DNA from: Argopecten irradians
Taxonomy: Eukaryota > Mollusca > Bivalvia > Pectinida > Pectinidae
Assembly: GCF_041381155.1 (NCBI RefSeq)
Contig: NC_091142.1
Coordinates: 22,964,362 to 23,028,361, forward strand
Direction of reading: 5' to 3'
DNA length: 64,000 nucleotides
Positions 39,562 to 51,392 of this stretch are shown here, piece after piece; position 1 is the first letter of the stretch, and each line of letters starts with the position of its first letter. Made by a program: the position numbers and the translations under genes. The notes beneath the pieces are model-generated. The model was not told the DNA's origin and did no database searches. It saw nothing but the letters and a program-made list of their open reading frames with translations.

Positions 39562-40392
39562 TTTAAGATCAAATGTACTGGTACAATACGGGTTAGGCTA
39601 CACCAGGAAATATATTAGGTTTTGCGTTATAACCTACATGTAAAAGCGATGATTCGATTCGGGATGATATTATGCGTTCTGTTTGTGAGAAAAAATATTA
39701 TAGCATCGATATCTCGGTATGTTATGTAACACATACATGATTTACAGAAATTATTAATTTAACAAATATTTACATTATAGACTATTAAATATATGTTTAT
39801 ATGGACGTCATTAATTATAAAGGTTAAATACAATGTTATCGACTAGTTAGTTCTTACAAACTAATAAAACTCGAAAATTCGTAACTGAAAAATGAAGTAA
39901 ATTATTTAGTTATAATTAGACGAATCAATGGGAAAATGGGTATGTGTAAACATAAACCTGGGATGATAATAAATAAAACAAAAATAAATAAAACAGAAAT
40001 ATGACATTGTATTATCCAGCCATGTTCATCAGAATTCTCTCATTTTAAAACAGTTTATAAAGAAAAGCGCAGTAAAATTTTTATGAAAATTATTGGTTAT
40101 AAAGTTATGACGCTTGAATAGTAATATCTTACATAACCTAATAATTAGCAAGCTAGACCCTTTTCACTTCCTGATAACCGCGACTGTATATAGCGTGATT
40201 CTCAAACTACTCGTGCTTTTGTCTGTAAACAATAACTTGCTGTATATAATACATAGTCAATGGGTCGAGACGGCACATACATTGTATACATACATATTAT
40301 ATGTACACAAAGAAGTACACTGATGACACCAGGCTTTCAGCGAGAGTAATTAATAGTCTTGGTTTAAGAGTCTCGCCCCTTACTGGACTTAC

Positions 40393-40547
40393 CTGACTGA
40401 AAATATGCTGTTGTATCTCTCTAGATTAAAGCGTAACAGGTTCCCCTGGTCAACGGTCTGTCCTGTGATGCAGCCATAGTAATGTCTGAGATACCAGTCC
40501 TGGTCAAACTGACCATAGTAGTCTGTGGTTGTACCGTCCGCCGCCAT
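40393..40547 (-). pseudogene. Orphan exon 1a, frameshifted
   Basis: Same start (MAADGTTTDYYGQFDQDWYL) as in units 2 and 3, but one extra A near 40402 makes the exon 155 instead of 154 nt. The sequence after NSIF becomes SVR and then a stop. With no downstream exons 2 and 3, selection on it would be absent. Confidence 0.7.
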
Positions 40548-41120
40548 CTGTAATACGTACTGTCGTCAGTAGCCATATAATACCTATGCATGACAACAAG
40601 ATGATATACAGATACAAGGATATAAATAGATAAGATCTGTTGTGCTTTTAGTGTCTGAGATTTATTATTATAATGTCTGAATGCTAAAATGAAGACCAAA
40701 TAATAATTTCGAATTTTCAGGAAGTCCTACTGGAAATGTCACTGCCTTCAAATGGAATCTATGCGGAACGCGACTGACCAACGTTGAACGGGACGGTGGG
40801 AATTAAATTTTCGAGCTCATTTTCACTTTTTAAAAGACTTCTAATGTTAAGAATATAAGTATCAATTGTTTGAAAATCAGCTATAGTTCAAGTTACGGGT
40901 CTGAACACTCATGACTTATTATATAGCCTAGTCTTAAAATAGAAAAGGAATCTGGAAATTAAACTCATCATATTTTTATGCAGAAAATAAATTTAAATAG
41001 TTCTAAAATAGTTTTGATGTGAAAACATAGTATTGCTTGCCAGCATAGTTAATATTCCAAATAATACATTTTCACGAAGAGCTTTTTCCAAACAGCTTGG
41101 ATTGAAATTGGAAGTAAAGA

Positions 41121-42155
41121 CATCTCTTTCGTTTTTTATAAAAATAATAAGCAAATAAATTAAAAAATATCATACATGTATTTAACTAAAAACAAGCTCA
41201 CCAAATGACGAGAATTTAAAGGGCTAGTAAAAAAAGACAATTTTGCTATAGTCATCAAAATGAAAGTCAATTTAACTATCTAATAGCAAATTCGTGTGAT
41301 GAGACCTTCGTTTGTTAAATGCATTGACTTATAAGGTGTTTTGCAAATATAGGCCAAGCAAACTTACGGTGCTTTTGAACAAAAAGGTTTCTCAACTTAA
41401 CTTCAGTAAAAGGTATATAAACGTCACACACGAATCTCTTTGCCGCCAAGGTAAAATTTTGTTTGATTTCAGGTCAGTGTTTGTCAGAAAAAACACACGT
41501 GCATAAAGGTTATATGTCTGGATTGATCAATATAACAATTTGGAAGCTTAAATACTGATTAGCATTAACGCCGAATAAAAAAGTGTTTTGGCCATATTAA
41601 AGATTTGTGGTAATTTTAGCATGTACATGTAAACATCTCTTTCGTTTTTTATAAAAATAATAAGCAAATAAATTCAAAAATATCATACATGTATTTAACT
41701 AAAAACAAGTCTCATCAAATGACGAGAAATTAAAGGGCTAGTAAGAAAAAAGACAATTTTGCTATAGTCATCAAAATGAAAGTCAATTTTCTTCTAATCT
41801 CCATTCGTGTGAGAGACCTTCGTTTGTTAAATGCATTGCACTTATAAAGGTCCTTGCAAATATAGGCCAAGAAATGATTACTGTAGGTTGAACAATAATG
41901 TCGCCAAAGGTTTCTCAACTTGTTTGGGTTCAGTAAAGGTATATAAACGTCCACACGAATCTCTTTGCCGCCAAGGTAGAAATGTTTGATTTTGGTCAGT
42001 GTTGTGGTCAGAAAACACACGTGCATAAGGTTATATGTCTGGATTGATCAATATAACAATTTGGAAGCTAATAAATACTGATTAGCATTGACGCCGTATA
42101 AAAAAGTGTTTTGGACATATTAAAGTTTTCCGGTAATTTTAGCATGTACATGTAG
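41121..42155. repeat. Direct duplication of ~515 bp, unique to unit 1
   Basis: CATCTCTTTCGTTTTTTATA starts at both 41121 and 41634, and both copies run to AGCATGTACATGTA. The right copy matches units 2 and 3 almost exactly; the left copy carries many one- to four-base indels. Confidence 0.8.
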
Positions 42156-42498
42156 TGTGTGTATTTATGTACTTTGTAAGGATCTGCTTGAAAGTAGACT
42201 TGTTTGTCAAGGAAGTATAGCGTGAAAGTACGATGTGGATGTATACTGTATATTAATATATAGCCATCGTGGAGATATTGCGAGTTAATTTTATGTGTTC
42301 AAGATATAGTTTGCGGTAAAGTGTGATGGCACAAATATAAGCACGCTAACAGTACTATTGTGTTACCATTCTCTGTCATTTTGAAAGAATTGAGACATTA
42401 GAATAACAATAGTGGAATATTATGATATCTGATATTACATTTTTGTTTATGTATTCTCATTTCATCAACTGAATTGTACACTCATTCCTCTATTGCAG

Positions 42499-43236
42499 GA
42501 TAACTGCTCATATTTTGTAGCCCTTGAACATTCTGGTTTCTTTTTTATTTGGATGTGCACTGACATCCTAACTTAAGTGTAAAGAATTTGGTTCCTGTAC
42601 AACGAAGATTCGAATCGTTAAGAGGTGGGCGTTTTAAACAGAATACCATGTTCACAACTGTCGGAACAATTCGGGAAAAAGGCAGTTATGCATCTCGGTC
42701 TCATATTTCTAAGGATTTAACTGACATCAGAGCAAATGGTGTTGAATATTCTGAAACCAACAGACCAATGCACAATTAAGAGGACAATGTTGAAGAAAAT
42801 GATGCAGCTTCGAATACAATGTACATCCGATACAACAACGGTACACGATTGTGTACGGGTAGAGGCGCACCATTACCTTCCTGGAAGCAGGATTCAAACT
42901 GACGAAATGTGTGTGGGCCATATCCAAGACACAATGTCCGGAAGTAAGCATAATGAAACTAATATTGAAATGAATAAGCTTTGAAAATATTTCTATATTA
43001 CTGTATCACATCCATTCTGATTTACCAAGAAATCAAACATAACGTAATCTTGTTCAAGAGTAGTCAACTTGTGGAAGGAGATAAAATCCCGATTGGCTCC
43101 AAAACAGGAAGTGAAAGCCTTCAGAACCGTCTCTGTGATTTTCCTCGTGTTTCTGATAACCATGACTCCGCAGTGCGTTTCTGGACTTGTCCATGTGATG
43201 ATATTTCCCTGGTACAGATTTCAGATAATATATAAC
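42499..43236 (+). pseudogene. GPCR-like relic (TM5-ICL3-TM6), unit 1
   Basis: A good plus-strand acceptor (TTCCTCTATTGCAG) at 42498 is followed by DNCSYFVALEHSGFFF, which resembles the Cys-containing second extracellular loop entering helix 5. Then comes a long polar stretch in shifting frames. At 43076-43215 there is KQEVKAFRTVSVIFLVFL followed by ITMTPQCVSGLVHVM: basic residues, F-x3-M-T-P, as in helix 6 of rhodopsin-like receptors (F6.44 and P6.50). Frameshifts separate the parts, and no helix 7 with NPxxY is seen. The helix-6 match is good; the rest is inference. Confidence 0.4.
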
Positions 43237-43620
43237 ATGAAGCATTCCATTTTTTTTTTTTTTTTTTTTTTTTTGTTATGTTATACTCTTTCTAAACAAA
43301 ACTAAACGAAAATTATTGACAGAAGAATCATTTTATTGACATTTCCAACCCCTCAGGTTATATATATATATATATATATTTATACGATGCGAGAATAAAA
43401 TAGTAAGTGAGTTAATATATAAGACCCGAGTCCTTCATGGCAAAACCTCCTTTTCGATTAAAATCCAAATTGGCCGCCATTATTGCTGATTATTTTCTGT
43501 TCTAGTCTAAGTTCTGAATTTAAGTTACATAGAAACAAGTTTAATATTTCCATTTTAACTAATTTGGGGATGAAAAATCGATTGATGTTAATTCTTAAAT
43601 CGTTAGATGTCGAAGTAAGC

Positions 43621-43626
43621 TTTATT
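43621..43626 (-). terminator. Possible poly(A) signal of gene A
   Basis: The minus strand reads AATAAA 191 bp beyond the stop codon. The same hexamer sits at 51198-51203 and 58772-58777 in the other units. Confidence 0.4.
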
Positions 43627-43816
43627 TTAATAAGTATGGAAGCTGATAGTCAGGTCCTATGAAAACAAATACTTTGCAGTTTGTTGAAAGTAAGTTGGTT
43701 TCAATAATTAATAATATAAGTGATTATAACGAGTTTATATTCGAATACATTTGGACCATATATACATACATGTAATGAATATCAACATGTATGTGAACTT
43801 CAAATGTCAATTTTTC

Positions 43817-44243
43817 TCATATTTTGATAGCATGCATAACGAAATAACCATGGAAATCAGAGTACGCTTCGTCTTCAGATTTAAATTTCACGACATCAAA
43901 CTGCTTTATGTCAAATCCACAACTGACAAAGGTTGACTCTATGTCTTCCTTTGAGAGCCAAACGCACGCGAACTTGGACTCTCCAACTCTGTACCACGTC
44001 TGTTCCAGAACGCCGTTCAGGATGAAATGACCCCCAACTTTCAATAATGATGCCACGTTTGCTGCATTCGTGCGGTACTGGTCAATGGTTAGAGCTGCTG
44101 CTTCTAAACAGAGGCTTGAAGTGATAATATCAAATTGTGTAACGTCACTTCCGCTTCCCAGTGGGATCGACATGGTCACATCGATAGGTAAAACAGCACG
44201 AACTTTACCTTTCATTGCTGTTTGTCTCTCAACGACAGTTTCA
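43817..44243 (-). CDS. Gene A exon 3
   Basis: Acceptor GTTTTAG at 44244-44245, 427 nt to the stop. It carries LPIDVTMSIPLG, SSLCLEAAALTIDQYR (Glu equals the amine-binding Glu185 of human PNMT by my alignment), LLKVGGHF, GVLEQTWYRVGESKF, and the C-terminal SCGFDIKQFDVVKF. Gene A has LSKEDIE where B and C have LSREDIE. Confidence 0.85.
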
Positions 44244-47200
44244 CTAAAACAACATACAAAAATAGTTTCAAAGACATGTACGGGCAAATAAATAAGGGAT
44301 GATGATGTAATTCATATTCTAATTTCTTTTTTTAGATTATATTGGACTATTGACGGATCGCCAGCTGTCAATCAAACCGCACGTGACTTTGTATTTTGTA
44401 TTGTGTGTGCTACGATGTTTGCTCCGACATTGAATAGAAACACGTGCGTTTGTGAGCACGAGGCGTGATTATATTACACCTGGCGATCGGTCAATTGAGA
44501 GACAATGAATCCTTCTTCAGAACGTGCTTGTCCAATACGATTTTCACAATAATTATCAGAGCAAGATCCGTGTGATTTTTATCTGCTTAAGGAATTAAGA
44601 TAAACCACACTAGATTGGATTGTATATTTTCATGCTACATGTATAACACAAATATCTTGATATTGTTTTACACCCCTTTTAAGTAGATATATATGGAAAA
44701 TAACTAAAACAAGACAAAGAAAGTTGGTAAATTACAAGACTTGCGAAAGGAAAATTAAAACTTCGTAAAATACGAAAGGAGTTGTGTACCTACCTTGAGG
44801 TTTCCTGTTTTAACACATATTCGGTAATCTTTTCTATCAATGTTTTGTCACTTTTCCACCAATCAATGAGCACTTTTCTATTTTGTGCGGCGAAATCTGA
44901 GAGGTATACGTCATCAACATGGCGGCTGGCAGTGATGATGGAATGAACAGAAGGGCCTGTGCCTATGTCGAGTAGTTGTCTGCCCTTTACTTCACCTTCG
45001 AAGTATAATCATAATAGGTACTGTACAAACGATTATATAGCATAAAGATTCTAGTTGATATTTGTTTTTACGGCAGACCACCAAAACATGACATTCAGCC
45101 GTTAAGCCTAATCACCCAAACATCCTATTTCAAAAATCAATATTATCAGCTTTTGTCTACTTAATGTGAGCGGATTCTACATTATACATGTAGATATTCT
45201 TTAATAATTCGAACCTTTTTCCATGCAAATATATATATGTATGTATATAACTGTCATCGGAGTAGGATTTTGATCGTGTAAATCCAAATTTAATGTTCTG
45301 ACCAACAATACATACGTAAGTGTGTATGATACATTGTGTTAGTAATAAGATATGAAATACACCAACTTATCGGTATCATGAATGAAGCTTTTCTTTGGCT
45401 CTGTTGCTACTCTGCAAAATAATACTAACGTTTATCTAATTGATAGTTTACACAGGTATGTTATCCGTTTTTCATTGTGATGATTTTGTCTTTTTTTAAA
45501 CTAGCCCTAAAGGTCGACTGCACAGACTGGGATTTTGTTCCGGTATTGCAATAATTCGATAATGGCTTTCTAAATCAAAATCTGTTTTAATGATATAATA
45601 TTTCTATAGAAATTGTAGAATAGCATTTACCACAAAAATAGCAGAATAGCGCAAAATAAAGACATGTCTTTATAAGTAAATAATACCCCATATACACATA
45701 ATTATGCACATGGACTTTGTCATCTGATTACTAATCATGGGATGAAATGGGGGTTAATAATGAAATAATCATAAACAGGTAGATATACATAATTATGCAC
45801 ATGGACTTTGTCATCTGATTACACTGCACGTGTCTATAGATGCCAAGTAATAAATCAAAGTGTGAACAATTCAGGATAAAGTGAAAATTAATTACCACCC
45901 TAGTTAATGTGATTGTGGACGATATAACAGGAGACATTGCTCCCTCTCAATGTTTGACTGACACAGCTATCAGAGAGACTCTTATCCATAATAATACAGC
46001 ACACCATTACAACAATAAGCTTACATCTCAATTACACATAATTGTTAGTAACATTACAATATTGTATTTCTTCACAAGTAAAGTTCTCAAAAAGAGTATG
46101 CATTTCATCAACCGCATACTTACTACCAACAATGATTACATCCCAGGTACTAAGTTTTTCGGCGTGTCTTAATATAAATACATAGAAAAAACTGGTATGA
46201 ACCATGTGGTCTTCAAAAATAGAGTTCGTGATAAAGAACATTTTAAAGTTATCAACGATTTTTAGAACCAACCAAAATGTAATATACGTCGGCACCTATT
46301 CTGGCACATATAGTCAAATTGATTGGAATTATACAATTTAAAATCGTAGAAAATTAAATAAGCACTGAAAAAAAAACGATTTTTTTACCATCAACCTAGG
46401 AACAACAGTATATTATACAAAAACCTAGGACGTACTATTAAGGATTTTAAGCAATCACTTAAGTATTTTACCATTATTATAAATATTACTATATATCTCT
46501 ACAAGCCTTTTTTGTCTTTCCAATGATGTTGGACTGAAGAGAAACTGATGAGCAAAATAGTCTTATATATACAAACTATCCAATTTGTATATGACAGAAT
46601 ATAAATTCCTTAAATCCTTCATTAATATGGTAAAGTATCAAAAAACCAGTATTATTTATATCCGGAAAATACAGAAATACTTAAAACCTATGCCAAAAAG
46701 ACTAGTAAATTGTCATACTAAGAAAGTGCATGTGACTCGCATAAAAGTTCACACACTGTTTTGGAGTAGATCATTATATCTCGCCCTCACCAAACCAAAA
46801 GTCCACAAAGATCTGTCAAGGAGAAATTTAATTATAAGAAATTGATTCCCAAACTTAGGATAAACGTTTGGTGATCAAAAAGTTGGCAATAATCGTTTTC
46901 AAAAACAAATTATCCATTTGATTTAAACCTAACCATTGCATATCATTTCACTTACATTTGAATTTAAATGCATTGTGTAGTTTACATTTTGTCTGCAAGC
47001 CATGTGCACTTTACTAGACACAAAAATCACGCCTATTTTAAAGCCATTCTACAACTTCTGTGAAACAATTATGGTGATATTTTAAAAATCGGTTTTTCAT
47101 CTCTGTGACCTGGTTATGACATGATATAAATCACTGAATAGTGTAAAACCTTAGGAGGACATGAACAAAAGGTCAATGCAATTAACAGTTTATAAAACAA

Positions 47201-48657
47201 TGGAATATGTATAATCGTCATGGTTAGTGATTCCACATCCTCTTTACCTTATCCATCCGCAACGCACATTATACAACCGCATGTCAATTTAAAATTGTAC
47301 CAACGGCCACCAAGCATTTTATCCACTCAAAACACACTTTATATATCCACCTGCTTTCACTTTACATGTATGAACAAAAAGTTCTGCATATCGTTATGTG
47401 ACATACAATGCACTAGTTAAAGACTATATAAGATTTGTATCCCCTTAACAACTATTATTTCCCCATAATAAACAATATCCGTACAGGCTTTAGACCTACA
47501 TATACATTTGTAAATACCTGACTGAAATATTTTGCAGTATCTATCCATACTAAATTGCATCAGATCACCCTCAGCGGGCTGACCGGAAATGGAGTTGAGA
47601 TACGTCTGTAAGTACCATTCTGGGTCAAATAAGCCAGCGTAATCCGTGGTTGTTCCTCTAGCCGCCATTTTAAGATCAAATGTACTGGTACAATACGGGT
47701 TAGGCTACACCAGGAAATATATTAGGTTTTGCGTTATAACCTACATGTAAAAGCGATGATTCGATTCGGGATGATATTATGCGTTCTGTTTGTGAGAAAA
47801 AAAATATTATAGCATCGATATCTCGGTATGTTATGTAACACATACATGATTTACAGAAATTATTAATTTAACAAATATTTACATTATAGACTATTAAATA
47901 TATGTTTATATGGACGTCATTAATTATAAAGGTTAAATACAATGTTATCGACTAGTTAGTTCTTACAAACTAATAAAACTCGAAAATTCGTAACTGAAAA
48001 ATGAAGTAAATTATTTAGTTATAATTAGACGAATCAATGGGAAAATGGGTATGTGTACACATAAACCTGGGATGATAATAAATAAAACAAAAATAAATAA
48101 AACAGAAATATGACATTGTATTATCCAGCCATGTTCATCAGAATTCTCTCATTTTAAAACAGTTTATAAAGAAAAGCGCAGTAAAATTTTTATGAAAATT
48201 ATTGGTTATAAAGTTATGACGCTTGAATAGTAATATCTTACATAACCTAATAATTAGCAAGCTAGACCCTTTTCACTTCCTGATAACCGCGACTGTATAT
48301 AGCGTGTTTCTCAAACTACTCGTGCTTTTGTCTGTAAACAATAACTTGCTGTATATAATACATAGTCAATGGGTCGAGACGGCACATACATTGTATACAT
48401 ACATATTATATGTACACAAAGAAGTAAACACTGATGACACCAGGCTTTCAGCGAGAGTAATTAATAGTCTCAGTTTAAGAGTCTCGTCCCTTACTGTACT
48501 TACCTGACTGAAATATGCTGTTGTATCTCTCTAGATTAAAGCGTAACAGGTTCCCCTGGTCAACGGTCTGTCCTGCGATGCAGCCATAGTAATGTCTGAG
48601 ATACCAGTCCTGGTCAAACTGACCATAGTAGTCTGTGGTTGTACCGTCCGCCGCCAT
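43817..48657 (-). CDS. Amine N-methyltransferase, NNMT/PNMT/TEMT family (gene A)
   Basis: Three coding exons are used: 1a (48504-48657) or 1b (47518-47668), then 2 (44794-44995), then 3 (43817-44243). Phases agree (1, then 2), giving 260 residues with 1a and 259 with 1b; human NNMT has 264. The product should be a soluble enzyme moving a methyl group from S-adenosylmethionine to an amine nitrogen. Numbered with exon 1a: lid Y19, Y23, Y24; SAM loop L60-D-I-G-T-G-P66; acidic ribose site D85 and N90; D140-V141. All occupy the positions known for the family. The nicotinamide-binding Asp of NNMT is replaced by Gly (G196), while the stretch LCLEA and GVLEQTWY resemble PNMT, so nicotinamide is an unlikely substrate. 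Intron 1 spans the boundary between units 1 and 2. No promoter box is evident. Confidence 0.85.
44794..44995 (-). CDS. Gene A exon 2 (SAM-binding)
   Basis: 202 nt, acceptor CTTCGAAG, donor CTCAAG|GTAGGT. It encodes GEVKGRQLLDIGTGPSVHS, then VYLSDFAAQNRKVLIDWW, the Rossmann glycine loop and second acidic strand of the methyltransferase fold. His69 stands where NNMT has Tyr69. Confidence 0.85.
47518..47668 (-). CDS. Gene A alternative exon 1b
   Basis: 50 codons, MAARGTTTDYAGLFDPEWYL to DRYCKIFQS, donor CAG|GTATTT in phase 1. Read against exon 1a, it has about half the residues in common, and Leu24 replaces the second lid Tyr. It is proximal to exon 2, so it either has its own promoter or is chosen by splicing instead of 1a. 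Confidence 0.75.
48504..48657 (-). CDS. Gene A alternative exon 1a
   Basis: 51 codons, MAADGTTTDYYGQFDQDWYL to LERYNSIFQS, donor CAG|GTAAGT in phase 1, an excellent site. The YLRHYY lid motif matches the family (YLxxYY in NNMT). The bases before the ATG (TATTACAG) could also be a splice acceptor, allowing a non-coding exon further upstream. Confidence 0.8.
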
Positions 48658-50094
48658 CTGTAATACGTACTGTCGTCAGTAGCCATATAATACCTATGCA
48701 TGACAACAAGATGATATACAGATACAAGGATATAAATAGATAAGATCTGTTGTGCTTTTAGTGTCTGAGATTTATTATTATAATGTCTGAATGCTAAAAT
48801 GAAGACCAAATAATAATTTCGAATTTTCAGGAAGTCCTACTGGAAATGTCACTGCCTTCAAATGGAATCTATGCGGAACGCGACTGACCAACGTTGAACG
48901 GGACGGTGGGAATTAAATTTTCGAGCTCATTTTCACTTTTTAAAAGACTTCCAATGTTGAGAATATAAGTATCAATTGTTTGAAAATCAGCTATAGTTCA
49001 AGTTACGGGTCTGAACACTCATGACTTATTATATAGCCTAGTCTTAAAATAGAAAAGGAATCTGGAAATTAAACTCATCATATTTTTATGCAGAAAATAA
49101 ATTTAAATAGTTCTAAAATAGTTTTGATGTGAAAACATAGTATTGCTTGCCAGCATAGTTAATATTCCAAATAATACATTTTCACGAAGAGCTTTTTCCA
49201 AACAGCTTGGATTGAAATTGGAAGTAAAGACATCTCTTTCGTTTTTTATGAAAATAATAAGCAAATAAATTAAAAAATATCATACATGTATTTAACTGAA
49301 AACAAGCTCACCAAATGACGAGAAATTAAAGGGCTAGTAAGAAAAAAGACAATTTTGCTATAGTCATCAAAATGAAAGTCAATTTACTTCTAATCTCCAT
49401 TCGTGTGAGAGACCTTCGTTTGTTAAATGCATTGCACTTATAAAAGTCCTTGCAAATATAGGCCAAGAAATGATTACTGTAGGTTGAACAATAATGTCGC
49501 CAAAGGTTTCTCAACTTGTTTGGGTTCAGTAAAGGTATATAAACGTCCACACGAATCTCTTTGCCGCCAAGGTAGAAATGTTTGATTTTGGTCAGTGTTG
49601 TGGTCAGAAAACACACGTGCATAAAGTTATATGTCTGGATTGATCAATATAACAATTTGGAAGCTAATAAATACTGATTAGCATTGACGCCGTATAAAAA
49701 AGTGTTTTGGACATATTAAAGTTTTCCGGTAATTTTAGCATGTACATGTAGTGTGTGTATTTATGTACTTTGTAAGGATCTGCTTGAAAGTAGACTTGTT
49801 TGTCAAGGAAGTATAGCGTGAAAGTACGATGTGGATGTATACTGTATATTAATATATAGCCATCGTGGAGATATTGCGAGTTAATTTTATGTGTTCAAGA
49901 TATAGTTTGCGGTAAAGTGTGATGGCACAAATATAAGCACGCTAACAGTACTATTGTGTTACCATTCTCTGTCATTTTGAAAGAATTGAGACATTAGAAT
50001 AACAATAGTGGAATATTATGATATCTGATATTACATTTTTGTTTATGTATTCTCATTTCATCAACTGAATTGTACACTCATTCCTCTATTGCAG

Positions 50095-50830
50095 GATAAC
50101 TGCTCATATTTTGTAGCCCTTGAACATTCTGGTTTCTTTTTCTATTTGGATGTGCACTGACATCCTAACTTAAGTGTAAAGAATTTGGTTCCTGTACAAC
50201 GAAGATTCGAATCGTTAAGAGGTGGGCGTTTTAAACAGAATACCATGTTCACAACTGTCGGAACAATTCGGGAAAAAGGCAGTTATGCATCTCGGTCTCA
50301 TATTTCTAAGGATTTAACTGACATCAGAGCAAATGGTGTTGAATATTCTGAAACCAACAGACCAATGCACAATTAAGAGGACAATGTTGAAGAAAATGAT
50401 GCAGCTTCGAATACATCCGATACAACAACGGTACACGATTGTGTACGGGTAGAGGCGCACCATTACCTTCCTGGAAGCAGGATTCAAACTGACGAAATGT
50501 GTGTGGGCCATATCCAAGACACAATGTCCGGAAGTAAGCATAATGAAACTAATATTGAAATGAATAAGCTTTGAAAATATTTCTATAATACTGTATCACA
50601 TCCATTCTGATTTACCAAGAAATCAAACATAACGTAATCTTGTTCAAGAGTAGTCAACTTGTGGAAGGAGATAAAATCCCGATTGGCTCCAAAACAGGAA
50701 GTGAAAGCCTTCAGAACCGTCTCTGTGATTTTCCTCGTGTTTCTGATAACCATGACTCCGCAGTGCGTTTCTGGACTTGTACATGTGATGATATTTCCCT
50801 GATACAGATTTCAGATAAATATAACATGAA
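50095..50830 (+). pseudogene. GPCR-like relic, unit 2
   Basis: Same layout as in unit 1. Here the codon after the helix-6 piece (VMIFP) is TGA where unit 1 has TGG, so this copy is also broken at its 3' side. Confidence 0.35.
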
Positions 50831-51392
50831 TCATTCCATTTTTTTTTTTTTGTTATGTTATACTCTTTCTAAACAAAACTAAACGAAAATTATTGACAGA
50901 AGAATCATTTTATTGACATTTCCAACCCCTCAGGTTATATATATATACATATATATTTATACGATGCGAGAATAAAATAGTAAGTGAGTTAATATATAAG
51001 ACCCGAGTCCTTCATGGCAAAACCTCCTTTTCGATTAAAATCCAAATTGGCCGCCATTATTGCTGATTATTTTCTGTTCTAGTCTAAGTTCTGAATTTAA
51101 GTTACATAGAAACAAGTTTAATATTTCCATTTTAACTAATTTGGGGATGAAAAATCGATTGATGTTAATTCTTAAATCGTTAGATGTCGAAGTAAGCTTT
51201 ATTTTAATAAGTATGGAAGCTGATAGTCAGGTCCTATGAAAACAAATACTTTGCAGTTTGTTGAAAGTAAGTTGGTTTCAATAATTAATAATATAAGTGA
51301 TTATAACGAGTTTATATTCGAATACATTTGTACCATATATACATACATGTAATGAATATCAACATGTATGTGAACTTAAATGTCAATTTTTC

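Larger units (their letters stand above)
37284..45394. repeat. Tandem unit 1 of the methyltransferase array
   Basis: The similarity between units starts at TTGGCTYTGTTGCTACTCTG. The distance to the same point in unit 2 is 8,110 bp; units 2 and 3 are about 7,576 bp apart before insertions. Unit 1 holds, left to right, orphan exon 1b, orphan exon 1a, an internal 0.5-kb duplication, the GPCR-like relic, and exons 3 and 2 of gene A. Long stretches are base-identical to units 2 and 3, so the amplification is recent. Confidence 0.9.

Noticed and set aside
43439..43481. Short minus-strand frame starting with ATGGCGGCC
   Set aside because: 22 codons, no partner exon; likely part of a dispersed repeat.
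48531..48809. 92-codon minus-strand frame over exon 1a
   Set aside because: It overlaps exon 1a in another frame; the family-matching frame is the one starting at 48657.
49326..49622. 98-codon minus-strand frame kept in all units
   Set aside because: Conservation only reflects near-identical units; no start, splice or domain support. Same for frames near 46585-46845, 47220-47420 and 46032-46295.
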